DNA of 64,000 nucleotides from Gammaproteobacteria bacterium (GTDB lineage Bacteria; Pseudomonadota; Gammaproteobacteria; Burkholderiales; Gallionellaceae): NCBI GenBank assembly GCA_018820925.1, contig JAHJNJ010000028.1:1-64000 (forward strand). Direction: 5' to 3'. Below the pieces are notes generated by a model. The model made no database searches, was not told the origin of the DNA, and saw nothing but the letters and a program-made list of their open reading frames with translations. Shown piece after piece: positions 53,042-61,656 of this stretch (its first letter is position 1; each line of letters opens with the position of its first letter). The translations under genes and the position numbers were made by a program.

Positions 53042-53124
53042 GGCGCGCACTTTAGCAGAAAAAGGACTATTTGCCTTGGCCTATGACCTGTCTACAAAGC
53101 TGTTTCCGGGCTACCGAGAGTGCT

Positions 53125-53140
53125 GCAGACTTTAGTCTGC
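53125..53140. terminator. Hairpin between the GT11 gene and msbA
   Basis: GCAGAC-TTTA-GTCTGC is a perfect 6-bp stem with a 4-base loop. It lies 51 bp after the stop of the GT11 gene (minus strand) and before msbA. No clean T-run follows on the minus strand, so it may be a weak terminator or a small repeat. Confidence 0.4.
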
Positions 53141-53190
53141 GATAGGATTTTAAGTGCAATCTGTATTGAAAGGAAAGCCGTGCCTGTCTT

Positions 53191-54012
53191 TTAGACACTG
53201 CCATTTTCCATTATCTGGAATGTGCAGTGGGTGTGGATAGCAGCTTCAATATGGCGCTCGCTGTCACCAAACCACTGCTTGGGGATGAGCACCAAAGCAT
53301 TTGGATTGAGCGCGGCAGCAATCAGGCTGAATTGGCTGTTGGAACAAATTAGAATACGTGCGTTCCGCATGATGCGATGGGCCGTATAAGCGTCGGTATG
53401 GTCCAGAAAAGCAACTACCTCAAATAACTTGGTCATTGCGCTGCGAAAGTCTGGCCCTATAGGTGAGTCGGATATAACCACGGCACTCTTTATCAAGCCT
53501 GAAAACTTTCCGGACAACCCTACAAACGCATTGTCTGCCACCAGGTGGCTGGCTACGTTCACATAGTCGCCACGCCGTACGTGCACGCAAAGAAATCCAT
53601 CCGCCATCTCTGTCGGCAGGGCATCGCTGACGTCAGTCGGGATCTCAAAGTATTTCTGTACCTCAGGCTGCGCAAGCGCCTTGAGTCCGAGCTCTAGTTT
53701 TACGGGACCGTCTTGCAGAATGTCTGCATTTTGTTTGGTGAAGCCGGGAAATGCATTGAATGACGAAGTCGACAACCCAAAGGGTTCAAGTTGCCATGAC
53801 CAGTGCGAACAAACACCTGCATCACCGGCAATCGCGACACTTTCCGGCTGGTCAAAATATGACAAGTCGGCATAAACAGGGCGCCTTTCATCTCTCATTG
53901 AGAAATAGATGGCTGCACTGATCATTTGGGCACCCATGCCGCCGGTAAAAGTCACAACAATAGGTTTGCCTTTATCAGCCGGGGTACGTCGAAAATGTTT
54001 AAATAAATCCAT
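53191..54012 (-). CDS. Glycosyltransferase family 11 (alpha-1,2-fucosyltransferase-like)
   Basis: A 273-residue protein with the GT11 marks: VTFTGGMGAQMISAAIYFSM near the N terminus (the GGLGNQ-like acceptor motif), FLCVHVRRGDYVN with the HxRRGDY donor motif, and ARILICSNSQFSLIAAALNP with the late S-x-F-S motif. Such enzymes move L-fucose from GDP-fucose in an alpha-1,2 link. The gene start is taken as ATG 54012, giving a usual length; the frame is open further, over the previous gene. With the GT10 gene it makes two probable fucosyltransferases in one window. Confidence 0.85.
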   Translation of the reverse strand: MDLFKHFRRTPADKGKPIVVTFTGGMGAQMISAAIYFSMRDERRPVYADLSYFDQPESVAIAGDAGVCSHWSWQLEPFGLSTSSFNAFPGFTKQNADILQDGPVKLELGLKALAQPEVQKYFEIPTDVSDALPTEMADGFLCVHVRRGDYVNVASHLVADNAFVGLSGKFSGLIKSAVVISDSPIGPDFRSAMTKLFEVVAFLDHTDAYTAHRIMRNARILICSNSQFSLIAAALNPNALVLIPKQWFGDSERHIEAAIHTHCTFQIMENGSV

Positions 54013-54056
54013 ATATGACTGATGAAAGGAGTGAAATTGGTATGCTGTATAAAGGG

Positions 54057-54686
54057 TTAGATATTGCTTTTTGCAACGAAAATATCGTGTTCGATATGCC
54101 AAAGTAAGTTATTGTTTCGTGCCCAATCTACCAGAAAGTTTACGTCTGGGTAGTCAGCATATTCAGGAACAGTGGGATCAAAACATCGGATGTCGTCAAT
54201 GAGAACGGTGACATTGGCGTATCGTGCCAAGTTCTTTTCAATGTTTGATAATTCTTCACGGACTGGACAGTCAGTGGGCCCTTGGTGGGTTATTCCGCCA
54301 GAATAGTGGCCATCGAGCCAAAAATTAACCGTGCCACTCAAGGTGGGCAGCAGGGTTGGAAATACCTCTTCAGATAACCCATGGATAACATGAACGCTAG
54401 GGTTGCTGAAAAACCGCGATTCCGCCTTTTCGAATAATGTTCTGTCCGGTTCGATGGTGTAAACCTCCCTGGCTTCCAAAGCAAGAAGTGCCGCCGTGTC
54501 ACCCATGAAGGTTCCTGTCTCAACCCAAATGGCATTTGGTGCGCCAAGACGCAACAGAACGGCACGCTTTATGTGCGCCAGACTCGGTGCCGCATATTGC
54601 CGCTCCGCCCATTGGCGCGCTTCAGCTCGACGGCCTTTGTACTCACGCCATTTGCGTCTCAAATTAAATAATGATGTATTGCGCAT
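54057..54686 (-). CDS. Rossmann-fold methyltransferase-like protein
   Basis: A 209-residue protein. NAIWVETGTFMGDTAALLAL reads as methyltransferase motif I with T-G-T in place of G-x-G, VYTIEPDRTLFEKAE as the acidic second strand, VNFWLDGHYSGG and NVTVLIDDIRCF as the later motifs. This LDGHxSGG type is known in glycan and FkbM-like regions but uncharacterised. The basic start (RRKWREYKGRRAEARQWAER) suggests membrane or nucleic-acid contact. It precedes the GT11 gene by 44 bp. Function not known; a methyltransferase on the glycan is the best guess. Confidence 0.55.
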   Translation of the reverse strand: MRNTSLFNLRRKWREYKGRRAEARQWAERQYAAPSLAHIKRAVLLRLGAPNAIWVETGTFMGDTAALLALEAREVYTIEPDRTLFEKAESRFFSNPSVHVIHGLSEEVFPTLLPTLSGTVNFWLDGHYSGGITHQGPTDCPVREELSNIEKNLARYANVTVLIDDIRCFDPTVPEYADYPDVNFLVDWARNNNLLWHIEHDIFVAKSNI

Positions 54687-54780
54687 TGCTATCCCTTTAT
54701 GAAAATACTGATGACCGACATGGTGGTTCGAAATTGTGGAGCAATATTCAAGCGTTAAAACTATTAGGGGGGCGGTAGTG

Positions 54781-55674
54781 TCAGGCTAATCGCCGCAGAA
54801 CGCGCCGCTTGAAGGCGCGAACAAATCTGGACAATGGGCCTTTCTTGTTATGCCCATAATCAAATTGTTTATCCCAGTTCGATTGCACGCACACGCCGAG
54901 GTAGACTTGGCTTAACGTCTCGTCCGACTCCCCCACTTGTTTTGCGGCAATGTACTGCTGCTCGTAGTGATAGCAACGGAACAACGTTTCCACAGGCCAT
55001 AATTCGATTGAACGGTACTTTAACAAGGCTTCGCCATACCAGCGCATCTCGGACGGGAAAAGAACCATGGCATCGAGGAAGCTCAAGCCTTTCGGTTCGA
55101 GGAACTTCTCTGCCATGTCCGACCAGACACGCCGGCTCCATACTACCGGCAGCGGGCCGAAGTCGTAGCGTCTTCCGGTGCGTCCGAAGATGTCCATGAT
55201 GGTCTTGCAATCTGCATCGATATTACGGGCTATCTTCGCATGACGATTTACCGCTCCGAACGTGCGAAGTTCCAGGCTTTCATTCATCACGGTATAAGGC
55301 ATGCCAGTAGGGGTCAGGAAATCGTCCTTGCTGAAGTCGCGGATGAAATAGGAATCCGAATCAAGGCAAAGATAATTCTCGCAAATCCCGAGACGCCAGA
55401 ATTCCGACTTTACAATTTGCTGGGATATTCCTCCAGGCAATGAGCTGAAAGCTTTTTGGTCGATGGAGGCATTTGCAGCGACAATTTCTTCATCGGCCAA
55501 GAAGGTGACACCGTCGCCACCGATGGTGTTCTGGAACAATGTTAAATCGGAAGATGGACAGGAAAGGTAAAACGGCAGGTTTGAAATATTATGTTTGCGC
55601 ACGCTCTCGGTAAGTCGCGCGGCGCGAAGAACATCGCGGTGATATGACTTGCAGTAAAGAACAATGTCCTTCAT
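54781..55674 (-). CDS. DUF6492-type putative glycosyltransferase
   Basis: A 297-residue protein. VLYCKSYHRDVLRAARLTES opens like a GT-A fold, PFYLSCPSSDLTLFQN follows, and ENYLCLDSDSYFIRDF carries a DSD motif in the place of the DxD metal site. PYTVMNESLELR and YDFGPLPVVWSRRVW are further blocks I associate with the DUF6492 group found in polysaccharide loci. Donor and acceptor are unknown. It is separated from the methyltransferase-like gene by 94 bp and from the GT4 gene by 24 bp, all on the minus strand. Confidence 0.65.
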   Translation of the reverse strand: MKDIVLYCKSYHRDVLRAARLTESVRKHNISNLPFYLSCPSSDLTLFQNTIGGDGVTFLADEEIVAANASIDQKAFSSLPGGISQQIVKSEFWRLGICENYLCLDSDSYFIRDFSKDDFLTPTGMPYTVMNESLELRTFGAVNRHAKIARNIDADCKTIMDIFGRTGRRYDFGPLPVVWSRRVWSDMAEKFLEPKGLSFLDAMVLFPSEMRWYGEALLKYRSIELWPVETLFRCYHYEQQYIAAKQVGESDETLSQVYLGVCVQSNWDKQFDYGHNKKGPLSRFVRAFKRRVLRRLA

Positions 55675-55698
55675 TTGTTATGAATGGCGATGTAAATG

Positions 55699-57021
55699 TC
55701 AGGTATGCGAAGACTTGTGTTGCAGGCATTCCCGGGCCAGGGCGACTATTTGCTGCGTAGCGGCTTTGGACGTATAGGGAGAAGGTATCCCCGAGTCTGC
55801 CAGATCATCTTGCATCCAGCGTGCGTGCAGTTCCTCAATGGCAGTTGCTATCGAATCTGCGTCGTCAGCTTTTACAGCCCAGTGTCCCAGTTCGCGCAAC
55901 ATATGTTCCATTTGCGGGTTACGCCAGACCAGCGCCAGGATCGGGCGCTGCGTCCAGAGATATTCGTATGTTTTGGAAGGAATGTACTCTTCGCAGAATG
56001 GAACGGTGCCGTGCAGCAACAACAGGCAATCGACAGCATTCATGCGCTTGAGGACTCGCTCTCTGCCGCTTTCTCCGGTCTTTGGGTCGGTCTCGAGACG
56101 GCCAAACTGTTCGATCATCCGGGGGTGGGGAAAATCCTTTATGGCGTGCACGGAAACGGCATCAACGCCACCGCCGTAAAGATGCAGACGGATATCCTCC
56201 GTCCATTGGGGGTTTCTCTTTAAGGCACGGCGCAGGCCCTGCAGGAATATTTCCAGATTTCGTGTTTCCGCCAACGATCCGAAGTGCCCGATAACCAGAT
56301 GTTTGCCGCGCTGGTACGGTGCACGCGAGAATTCAGGCGCATCGGCACCCGGAATAATGCAATGCCCACGTTTACCAAGTTCCGGATGGCGTGCCTGCGC
56401 ACGCTTTAAAACCTCATCGGTAAACCACCAGGCAACATCGGCATGTTTGCAAATTATTCCTTCCAGCCATGCCGAAAAGCGCATGCGCATTTTGTTTGTC
56501 GTTTGACCGGGAAAGATCATGGGATCGTGGATCTCGGCAATCCATGGCAGCCCGAATCTGCGGGACAGCCAATAACCGGCGATGTGAGCCGAGTAAGCGC
56601 CGCCGGTTGAATAGATAAGTGCCGGATTGCGTTTTCGAATAATGCGCGCACCGGTGAAATACGCCGTTATCGCCCATGACCAATGAGTCTCGATACGGAT
56701 GAATATTTTCTCAATCAGGATGAACGGCAGCAGCAGCAGGGAAATGGCTGTCATTGCGATACGGTAATAGACTCGCGAAGAGATTCGTTGCTTCAGGTAA
56801 TGGCGCAGATCAAAGCGCAAGGCCACCGGACCGGCCGGCAGAACTTGATGATGCTCGACTACCTTGTCCTTTTTTCCGGTGATGGCGCTGACAACGACAG
56901 GCTCTACGCCAAGGTCGATCAAGTGGGGGATTTTGTCAGTGATGGTCTGGCTTGCCGCGCGACCATCCATGTTGAAGCCATGAGAAAGCACCAGCCACAC
57001 CTGTTTGTTGCTATCGTTCAT
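55699..57021 (-). CDS. Glycosyltransferase family 4 with membrane-associated N-terminal half
   Basis: A 440-residue GT-B protein: VWLVLSHGFNMDGRAASQTI opens the N-terminal domain, ISLLLLPFILIEKIFI (about 93-108) is a hydrophobic segment that may dip into the membrane, PALIYSTGGAYSAHIAGYWL and PWIAEIHDPMIFPG follow, and the donor half has LVIGHFGSLAETRNLEIFLQ and EEYIPSKTYEYLWTQRPILA. Its place beyond the DUF6492 gene marks the outer end of the polysaccharide locus. Donor sugar unknown. Confidence 0.8.
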   Translation of the reverse strand: MNDSNKQVWLVLSHGFNMDGRAASQTITDKIPHLIDLGVEPVVVSAITGKKDKVVEHHQVLPAGPVALRFDLRHYLKQRISSRVYYRIAMTAISLLLLPFILIEKIFIRIETHWSWAITAYFTGARIIRKRNPALIYSTGGAYSAHIAGYWLSRRFGLPWIAEIHDPMIFPGQTTNKMRMRFSAWLEGIICKHADVAWWFTDEVLKRAQARHPELGKRGHCIIPGADAPEFSRAPYQRGKHLVIGHFGSLAETRNLEIFLQGLRRALKRNPQWTEDIRLHLYGGGVDAVSVHAIKDFPHPRMIEQFGRLETDPKTGESGRERVLKRMNAVDCLLLLHGTVPFCEEYIPSKTYEYLWTQRPILALVWRNPQMEHMLRELGHWAVKADDADSIATAIEELHARWMQDDLADSGIPSPYTSKAATQQIVALARECLQHKSSHT

Positions 57022-57054
57022 GCATGCTCCACATCGAAGTTGGACGGGGTTTCT

Positions 57055-57312
57055 TCAGGCCAAGTGCGGATTTTGTAAAGGCATCCCGGGAAGGTTTGAC
57101 GTAATCGGGACGACGGGAATTTGGCTGGGCGTTGTTAATATCCATGCCAATGATTCTAGCAGAAAACGCTGTTCCGGCTTCTTCAGATATGTGCCTGTTG
57201 TGGTGGGTGAATTCGGCTTGCGCCGCATCATCAGGCGTAAGCGAAAACAATTCCGTAAGAGTTGATCGGTATCATCGGGGAAATATTCCGGCGTTACTAA
57301 AATGATATGCAT
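57055..57312 (-). pseudogene. Possible remnant of a glycosyltransferase gene
   Basis: A short frame begins MHIILVTPEYFPDDT, which is just how GT4 proteins begin (first strand plus acceptor loop), but the following 70 residues do not continue such a protein and other frames are no better. It lies between the last intact GT gene and apaH, in a 357-bp gap otherwise without a gene. A decayed 5' end of a glycosyltransferase is the likeliest reading; a chance open frame cannot be excluded. Confidence 0.35.
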
Positions 57313-57378
57313 TAGGCAGATATTGATCGTCCGGGCGATAGAATAGGTACACGCAGTTATTCAAACAATGGGTGAGCG

Positions 57379-58200
57379 ATGGCAACTTATGCAATAGGCG
57401 ATATTCAGGGCTGTTACATCGAGCTTCAGCAATTGCTGGAGCAGATCCGCTTCGATCCTGCGCAAGATCGGCTCTGGCTGGTCGGCGATCTGGTCAATCG
57501 CGGGCCGGATTCCTTGCAGGTGCTGCGCCTGGTCAAATCGCTGGGCGACAGCGCCATTACCGTCCTTGGCAATCACGACCTGCACTTGCTGGCGGTGGCC
57601 GAAGGGGTGGGTGAACTGCATCGTAGCGATACCCTGGACGAGGTGCTGGGCGCCCCGGATCGCGACGAATTGCTGACTTGGCTGCGCCAGCAGCGCTTGC
57701 TGCATGCGGAAGGGGATTTTGTGCTGGTGCATGCCGGACTGTTGCCGCAATGGAGCGTGAAACAGGCGGCCAGTCTCGCGCGCGAAGTCGAGAGCGCCCT
57801 GCGCGGCGACGACTACGCCACCTTCTTCGTGCGCATGTACGGCAATACCCCGCACGCCTGGGACGACAAACTCGATGGCTACAAACGCTTACGCGTCATC
57901 GTCAACGCCTTCACCCGGCTGCGCGTCTGCACCCCGCAGGGTGAGATGGAGTTCAAGTTCAAAGGCGAAGTGGGAAGGATTCCGGAGGGTTACGTGCCGT
58001 GGTTCGAGGTGCCGCAGCGCAAAAGCCGCAAGGCCTCCGTCATTTTCGGGCACTGGTCCGCGCTGGGGCTGAAAGTCACGCCCAAAGTCATCGCGCTGGA
58101 TACCGGCTGCCTGTGGGGCGGGCCCATGACGGCCATCCGGCTCGAAGATCGCCAGTTGTTTCAGGTGAACTGCAACAGCCCCGTGGCGAAAAACTGGTAA
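57379..58200 (+). CDS. apaH: Bis(5'-nucleosyl)-tetraphosphatase, symmetrical
   Basis: Splits diadenosine tetraphosphate to two ADP, limiting this stress nucleotide, which also forms the NpnN caps of bacterial RNA. The 273-residue metallophosphatase has [51 protein letters not shown] and a late FGHWSALG, giving all the metal ligands. [10 protein letters not shown] is the family block. The ATG at 57379 follows GGGTGAGCG. It converges on infA across 7 bp. This is where the ordinary chromosome resumes. Confidence 0.95.
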   Translation: MATYAIGDIQGCYIELQQLLEQIRFDPAQDRLWLVGDLVNRGPDSLQVLRLVKSLGDSAITVLGNHDLHLLAVAEGVGELHRSDTLDEVLGAPDRDELLTWLRQQRLLHAEGDFVLVHAGLLPQWSVKQAASLAREVESALRGDDYATFFVRMYGNTPHAWDDKLDGYKRLRVIVNAFTRLRVCTPQGEMEFKFKGEVGRIPEGYVPWFEVPQRKSRKASVIFGHWSALGLKVTPKVIALDTGCLWGGPMTAIRLEDRQLFQVNCNSPVAKNW

Positions 58201-58207
58201 AACTGAA

Positions 58208-58468
58208 TCAGTACCTGCGTTTCTGTTGCGGAACGGCCGGACCGCGACCTTCGATGTGGCGGAACGTGATGCGCCCCTTGCTCAAGTCGTAAGGTGAAAG
58301 TTCGAGCGACACTTTATCGCCCGCCACGATACGGATGTGATGCTTCTGCATTTTGCCTGCGCTGTAAGCGATGAGCTTGTGCCCGTTTTCCAGCGTCACG
58401 CGAAAGCGCGAGTCGGGCAGAATTTCATCCACCACGCCGTTCATTTCCAGTAGTTCTTCTTTGGCCAT
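58208..58468 (-). CDS. infA: Translation initiation factor IF-1 (second-copy type)
   Basis: An 86-residue OB-fold protein that binds the 30S A site during initiation. [39 protein letters not shown] and [14 protein letters not shown] are clear IF-1 blocks. It has about 14 residues beyond the usual end ([15 protein letters not shown]). Betaproteobacteria often carry such a longer IF-1 apart from the ribosomal-protein operon copy. The ATG at 58468 has GGGAGA upstream. It lies just after the csp gene and its terminator. Confidence 0.93.
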   Translation of the reverse strand: MAKEELLEMNGVVDEILPDSRFRVTLENGHKLIAYSAGKMQKHHIRIVAGDKVSLELSPYDLSKGRITFRHIEGRGPAVPQQKRRY

Positions 58469-58495
58469 AACCAAGTCTCCCTGAAATTTCAGAAA

Positions 58496-58521
58496 CAAAA
58501 AACCCGGCAGTCGCCGGGCTC
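58496..58521 (-). terminator. Rho-independent terminator of the csp gene
   Basis: On the minus strand AGCCCGGCGACTGCCGGGTT forms a 6-bp GC stem (CCCGGC/GCCGGG) with a short loop, followed by TTTTTTG. It is 48 bp after the csp stop codon. Confidence 0.85.
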
Positions 58522-58568
58522 ATGGTCAGGACTGACAGCATGGCAAAACGCCATGCCTGCCTGTCCAT

Positions 58569-58775
58569 TTATTCCGCTGCGCGGATGTTTGATGCCTGCT
58601 GACCCTTGGGGCCTGCGACGACGTCGAAACTGACTTGCTGACCTTCGGTCAGGGTCTTGAAACCCGAACTCTGGATCGCGGAAAAGTGGGCGAAAAGATC
58701 ATCGCCGCCACTAGATGGGGTGATGAAGCCGAAGCCCTTGGAATCGTTGAACCACTTGACTGTACCTGTTGCCAT
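58569..58775 (-). CDS. Cold shock protein, CspA family
   Basis: A 68-residue OB-fold RNA chaperone that melts mRNA structure. [20 protein letters not shown] holds RNP-1 (KGFGFI), [10 protein letters not shown] holds RNP-2, and [10 protein letters not shown] is the normal end. All aromatic RNA contacts are kept. The ATG at 58775 follows AGGAG; the frame is open upstream, but that is the leader, about 160 nt up to 58934, a length typical of cold-shock 5' UTRs. A terminator follows. It stands directly before infA, another cold-linked OB-fold protein. Confidence 0.95.
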   Translation of the reverse strand: MATGTVKWFNDSKGFGFITPSSGGDDLFAHFSAIQSSGFKTLTEGQQVSFDVVAGPKGQQASNIRAAE

Positions 58776-59063
58776 TTTGAATCTCCTGAAAAACAAACAA
58801 AGGGGACGTAGCCCCACACTGAGGGCGATGGTCAAGACGGCAAAATGATGAAGGGAGAAATACCGCAGGTAAGCGGGTACAGAACCAGACAACAACGACA
58901 GACTTGAAAATCGCTGGCGCGCACTATGGGGCATATCGGCGGGAATAGCAAACTAAATTATCGAACGAGCCCGAAAAAAGGCTGCGATGACAAATCCGAA
59001 GCACAACAACCGAAAAAAGACTGCGGAAGGAGTTATCGCGTCAGCCTGAGCTGGATCGTCAAT
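58776..59063. other. Intergenic region with the csp leader
   Basis: The 288 bp between csp and the ankyrin gene hold no gene I can support. The part next to csp probably is its long 5' leader; the rest is the downstream region of the ankyrin-repeat gene. Confidence 0.4.
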
Positions 59064-60014
59064 TCAGGCTGCACCAGGTTGGGCAGGCAGATCGATACCC
59101 GATGTCGATTTGACGAATTTCACATGGTCTTTCAACAACGACAGGAAAAGCTTGATCACGGGCACATGATGCTGGAAGCTGGCCTTTTGCAGTGCCGTCC
59201 AGCCGTGACTGGAAACCAGGCCGGTATCGGCACCGCTGTCAATCAATGCAGAACACGCGAACAGATGTCCGTTCCACGCGGCCATCATCAACGGCGTCCA
59301 GCCGCGCAAACTGGGGGCGTTGATATTTGCCTTGTGGGTGATCAAATGCTCGATGATCGTAGTGTGACCATTGAATGCCGCCCAATGCAGCGGCGTAAAG
59401 CCCGCGCAATCCTGCATATTCACGTTGGCGCCGAACTCGATGAAAATCTTCGAGAACTCGCTGCTGCCATTGAATGCCGACAAAATTAACGGTGTCCAGC
59501 CGCGCTCGTCGCTGGTGTCGACACTGATTCCACTATGCATGAACAATCCGATCGCCTTGATATCCCTGGCTGCTGCGGCCTTCAGGAATCCCTGCGGTTT
59601 ACAAGGGTAGCCCATGCTTTCAATTTCGTGCCGGGTGGCGGGGGGGATATGTGCCCAAGGTCCGTCAGCGCTCGGGGCGCGCATGTTGATGAAATCCTGC
59701 GGGGAAGGCTCGAAATTGGCGGACCCGGCCTGTCTGTTGTTGACCTGTGCCAGCGGATTGTCGTCAAAAACCACGGGCAAATTGCGCGTACCGTCAAACA
59801 GCTGGTTCAAGTAGTACAGCTCGCCCGCCACTTCATGCGAAAACCCCTGGCGGTCACCGCGTGTATTGAGCAATAACTCGAGAAAAAATTCTGCCATTTG
59901 CGGGGTGTGCCAAAGCGTGACAATTTTTTCCAGGATGTGCGGGTGGTGAAGTTCCAATTGAGCGGGATAAATGCTTTCCACGCCATATACCAATTCCAGC
60001 ATGGCGCGATTCAT
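59064..60014 (-). CDS. Ankyrin-repeat protein
   Basis: A 316-residue protein. From about residue 140 it has four to five ankyrin repeats: RGWTPLILSAFNGSSEFSKI, AGFTPLHWAAFNGHTTIIEH, RGWTPLMMAAWNGHLFACSA and HGWTALQKASFQHHVPVIKL. The first 130 residues (MAEFFLELLLNTRGDRQGF region) are not recognised and carry no signal peptide. Ankyrin repeats bind other proteins; the partner is unknown. It stands alone, with 269 bp to the fructosamine kinase gene. Confidence 0.85.
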   Translation of the reverse strand: MNRAMLELVYGVESIYPAQLELHHPHILEKIVTLWHTPQMAEFFLELLLNTRGDRQGFSHEVAGELYYLNQLFDGTRNLPVVFDDNPLAQVNNRQAGSANFEPSPQDFINMRAPSADGPWAHIPPATRHEIESMGYPCKPQGFLKAAAARDIKAIGLFMHSGISVDTSDERGWTPLILSAFNGSSEFSKIFIEFGANVNMQDCAGFTPLHWAAFNGHTTIIEHLITHKANINAPSLRGWTPLMMAAWNGHLFACSALIDSGADTGLVSSHGWTALQKASFQHHVPVIKLFLSLLKDHVKFVKSTSGIDLPAQPGAA

Positions 60015-60283
60015 GGCAATTTACCCGGGCAGTACAAAGATATTTGCCGTGGAAGCAATGGCGGAACGTGATGTCTGAAAGACATTCCCATCATTTTTTT
60101 GGCCCGAAGTCGGTATCTGAAATCCAATCCGCATTGCTCCGGCATTCCGGAACAGAAGCGGTTGACACGGTTTGTTTGAATAAATTGTGCCCGTTATGGC
60201 ATGGAGGCGCAAGGCAAAAACCGCTGCAAAGGCTGATCTATGTCCGGAAACAAATAGCAAACAGGTTTGGGAAAAATGATCGC

Positions 60284-61171
60284 TCAGCGAAGTTGCGACA
60301 ATAGTTTCTGCATGATCTGTTCCGCCTGTCGCGCATAGCCTGCGCCGAACAAATTGGCGTGATTGAGAATATGGTACAGGTTGTACAAATCGCGGCGGGT
60401 GGAATAGCCCGCATCCAGTGGCCATGACGCGCGATACGCGGCGTAAAAACCGGGAGGGTAGCCGCCGAAAAGTTCGGTCATCGCGATGTCGCATTCGCGG
60501 TCGCCGTAATAGGCGGCGGGATCGAAGATGACCGGTTTGCCCCCGGCGGTAAAGCCGTGATTGCCGCTCCACAAGTCGCCGTGCAACAAAGAGGGTTGAG
60601 GTGAGTAGCCCTTGAAGAAAACGGGCAAGGCATCCAGGAGTTTTTCGCCCGGAGTCTGCAATTGGCTGCCGTAGCTGTTTGCCGCTGCCAGTTGCAACTG
60701 AAACCCCAGGCGATGTACGCGCCAGAAATCAATCCAGTTGTCTTTCCAGCCATTCGGCTGCGGCGTGGTGCCAATGAAATTATCCTGTGAAAAACCGAAG
60801 GAATTGAATTTGCACCGGTGCAGGGCGGCGAGTTGTTCGCCGAGCAGTCTTGCATCGCCGCGTGCATGCAATTCCAGGTGTTCCAGCACCAGGAAGCTTT
60901 GCGCGCCGGCAATACCGTGCGTGATGGGTTGCGGTACGCGCACGGTGTTGCTTGCGGTGATGGCGTCGAGCCCCGCCGCTTCCGCGATGAACATCGGGTA
61001 ATGTTCGGCATCGTTGAGCTTGAGAAAATAGCGCTCGCCGTCCGTACCTTCCAGGCGCAACGCCTCGTTGATGCTGCCGCCGCCGACTGCGGTTGCAGCG
61101 CACACCTCGAACGGACGATGCGTTGCCGCGTGTATGGCGGCGGAGAGCTGCGAGAACAGTTTCTGCTTCAC
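60284..61171 (-). CDS. Fructosamine kinase family protein
   Basis: A 295-residue kinase of the FN3K fold, which phosphorylates sugar-amine adducts and so starts protein deglycation. VGGGSINEALRLEGTDGERY with FLKLNDAEHYPMF forms the ATP-site strands and Lys, LLHGDLWSGNHGFTAGGKPV has the catalytic Asp and Asn, and IFDPAAYYGDRECDIAMTEL the metal-binding Asp. Start is GTG 61171, overlapping the stop of the VOC gene by 4 nt, so the two are translated together. Confidence 0.9.
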   Translation of the reverse strand: MKQKLFSQLSAAIHAATHRPFEVCAATAVGGGSINEALRLEGTDGERYFLKLNDAEHYPMFIAEAAGLDAITASNTVRVPQPITHGIAGAQSFLVLEHLELHARGDARLLGEQLAALHRCKFNSFGFSQDNFIGTTPQPNGWKDNWIDFWRVHRLGFQLQLAAANSYGSQLQTPGEKLLDALPVFFKGYSPQPSLLHGDLWSGNHGFTAGGKPVIFDPAAYYGDRECDIAMTELFGGYPPGFYAAYRASWPLDAGYSTRRDLYNLYHILNHANLFGAGYARQAEQIMQKLLSQLR

Positions 61172-61605
61172 GTCTTGAAGCGCAAATCGCCGTGCTCGGT
61201 GAAATCGAACATCGGCCCCCAGGCCACCTCCCAGTAGTGCCCGTCCGGGTCGGAGAAGTAGCCGCTGTAGCCGCCCCAGAACGTGTCCTGCGGGGCCTTG
61301 GCAATATGCGCGCCCGCTTCGGCGACCCGGGCGAATATGCTCGTGATCTCATCCTTGCTGCGCGCGTTATAGGCAAGGGTGACGCCGTGGAAAGTACCCG
61401 GTGCGGGCAGCTTCACTTCTTCCCCGATATCCTCGGCAAGTTTTTCCAGCGGGTAAAGCGAGAGCCAGACGCCGGGGAGCGGAATGAAGGTGACGCCGGC
61501 ATGCTCGGTGACGGGCGGGGTGGAAAATATTTCGCGATAGAAGGCAGTTGAGCGGGTGAGGTCGGCTACGCCCAGCGTGATGACGGTCATGCGCGGGATT
61601 TTCAT
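61168..61605 (-). CDS. VOC-family (glyoxalase/bleomycin-resistance type) protein
   Basis: A 145-residue two-module beta-alpha-beta-beta-beta protein. MTVITLGVADLTRSTAFYRE opens module one, GVTFIPLPGVWLSLYPLEKL ends it, GVTLAYNARSKDEITSIFAR opens module two and GYFSDPDGHYWEVAWGPMFD closes it with the metal Glu. Substrate unknown; coupling to fructosamine kinase hints at sugar or aldehyde damage repair. The ATG at 61605 has AAGGAG 8 bases before; the frame is open a little upstream. Confidence 0.85.
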   Translation of the reverse strand: MKIPRMTVITLGVADLTRSTAFYREIFSTPPVTEHAGVTFIPLPGVWLSLYPLEKLAEDIGEEVKLPAPGTFHGVTLAYNARSKDEITSIFARVAEAGAHIAKAPQDTFWGGYSGYFSDPDGHYWEVAWGPMFDFTEHGDLRFKT

Positions 61606-61621
61606 GCTGTCTCCTTTGCCG

Positions 61622-61646
61622 GTCATGCCCGGGGTTCGGGCATGAC
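61622..61646. repeat. Perfect 10-bp inverted repeat
   Basis: GTCATGCCCG-GGGTT-CGGGCATGAC, arms fully complementary with a 5-base loop. It lies between the PfkB stop and the VOC start on the minus strand. There is no T-run, so it is more likely a REP-type palindrome than a terminator. Confidence 0.75.
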
Positions 61647-61656
61647 GTTTGCGGGC

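Noticed and set aside
54771-54778. GGCGGTAG, the core of the ops/JUMPstart element for RfaH
   Set aside because: It lies on the plus strand, while all genes around it are on the minus strand, and the rest of the JUMPstart sequence is absent. An eight-base match by chance is likely.
60021-60572. Minus-strand frame of 183 codons between the ankyrin and fructosamine kinase genes
   Set aside because: Half of it runs out of frame through the fructosamine kinase gene; the rest has no recognisable protein. I treat 60015-60283 as intergenic.
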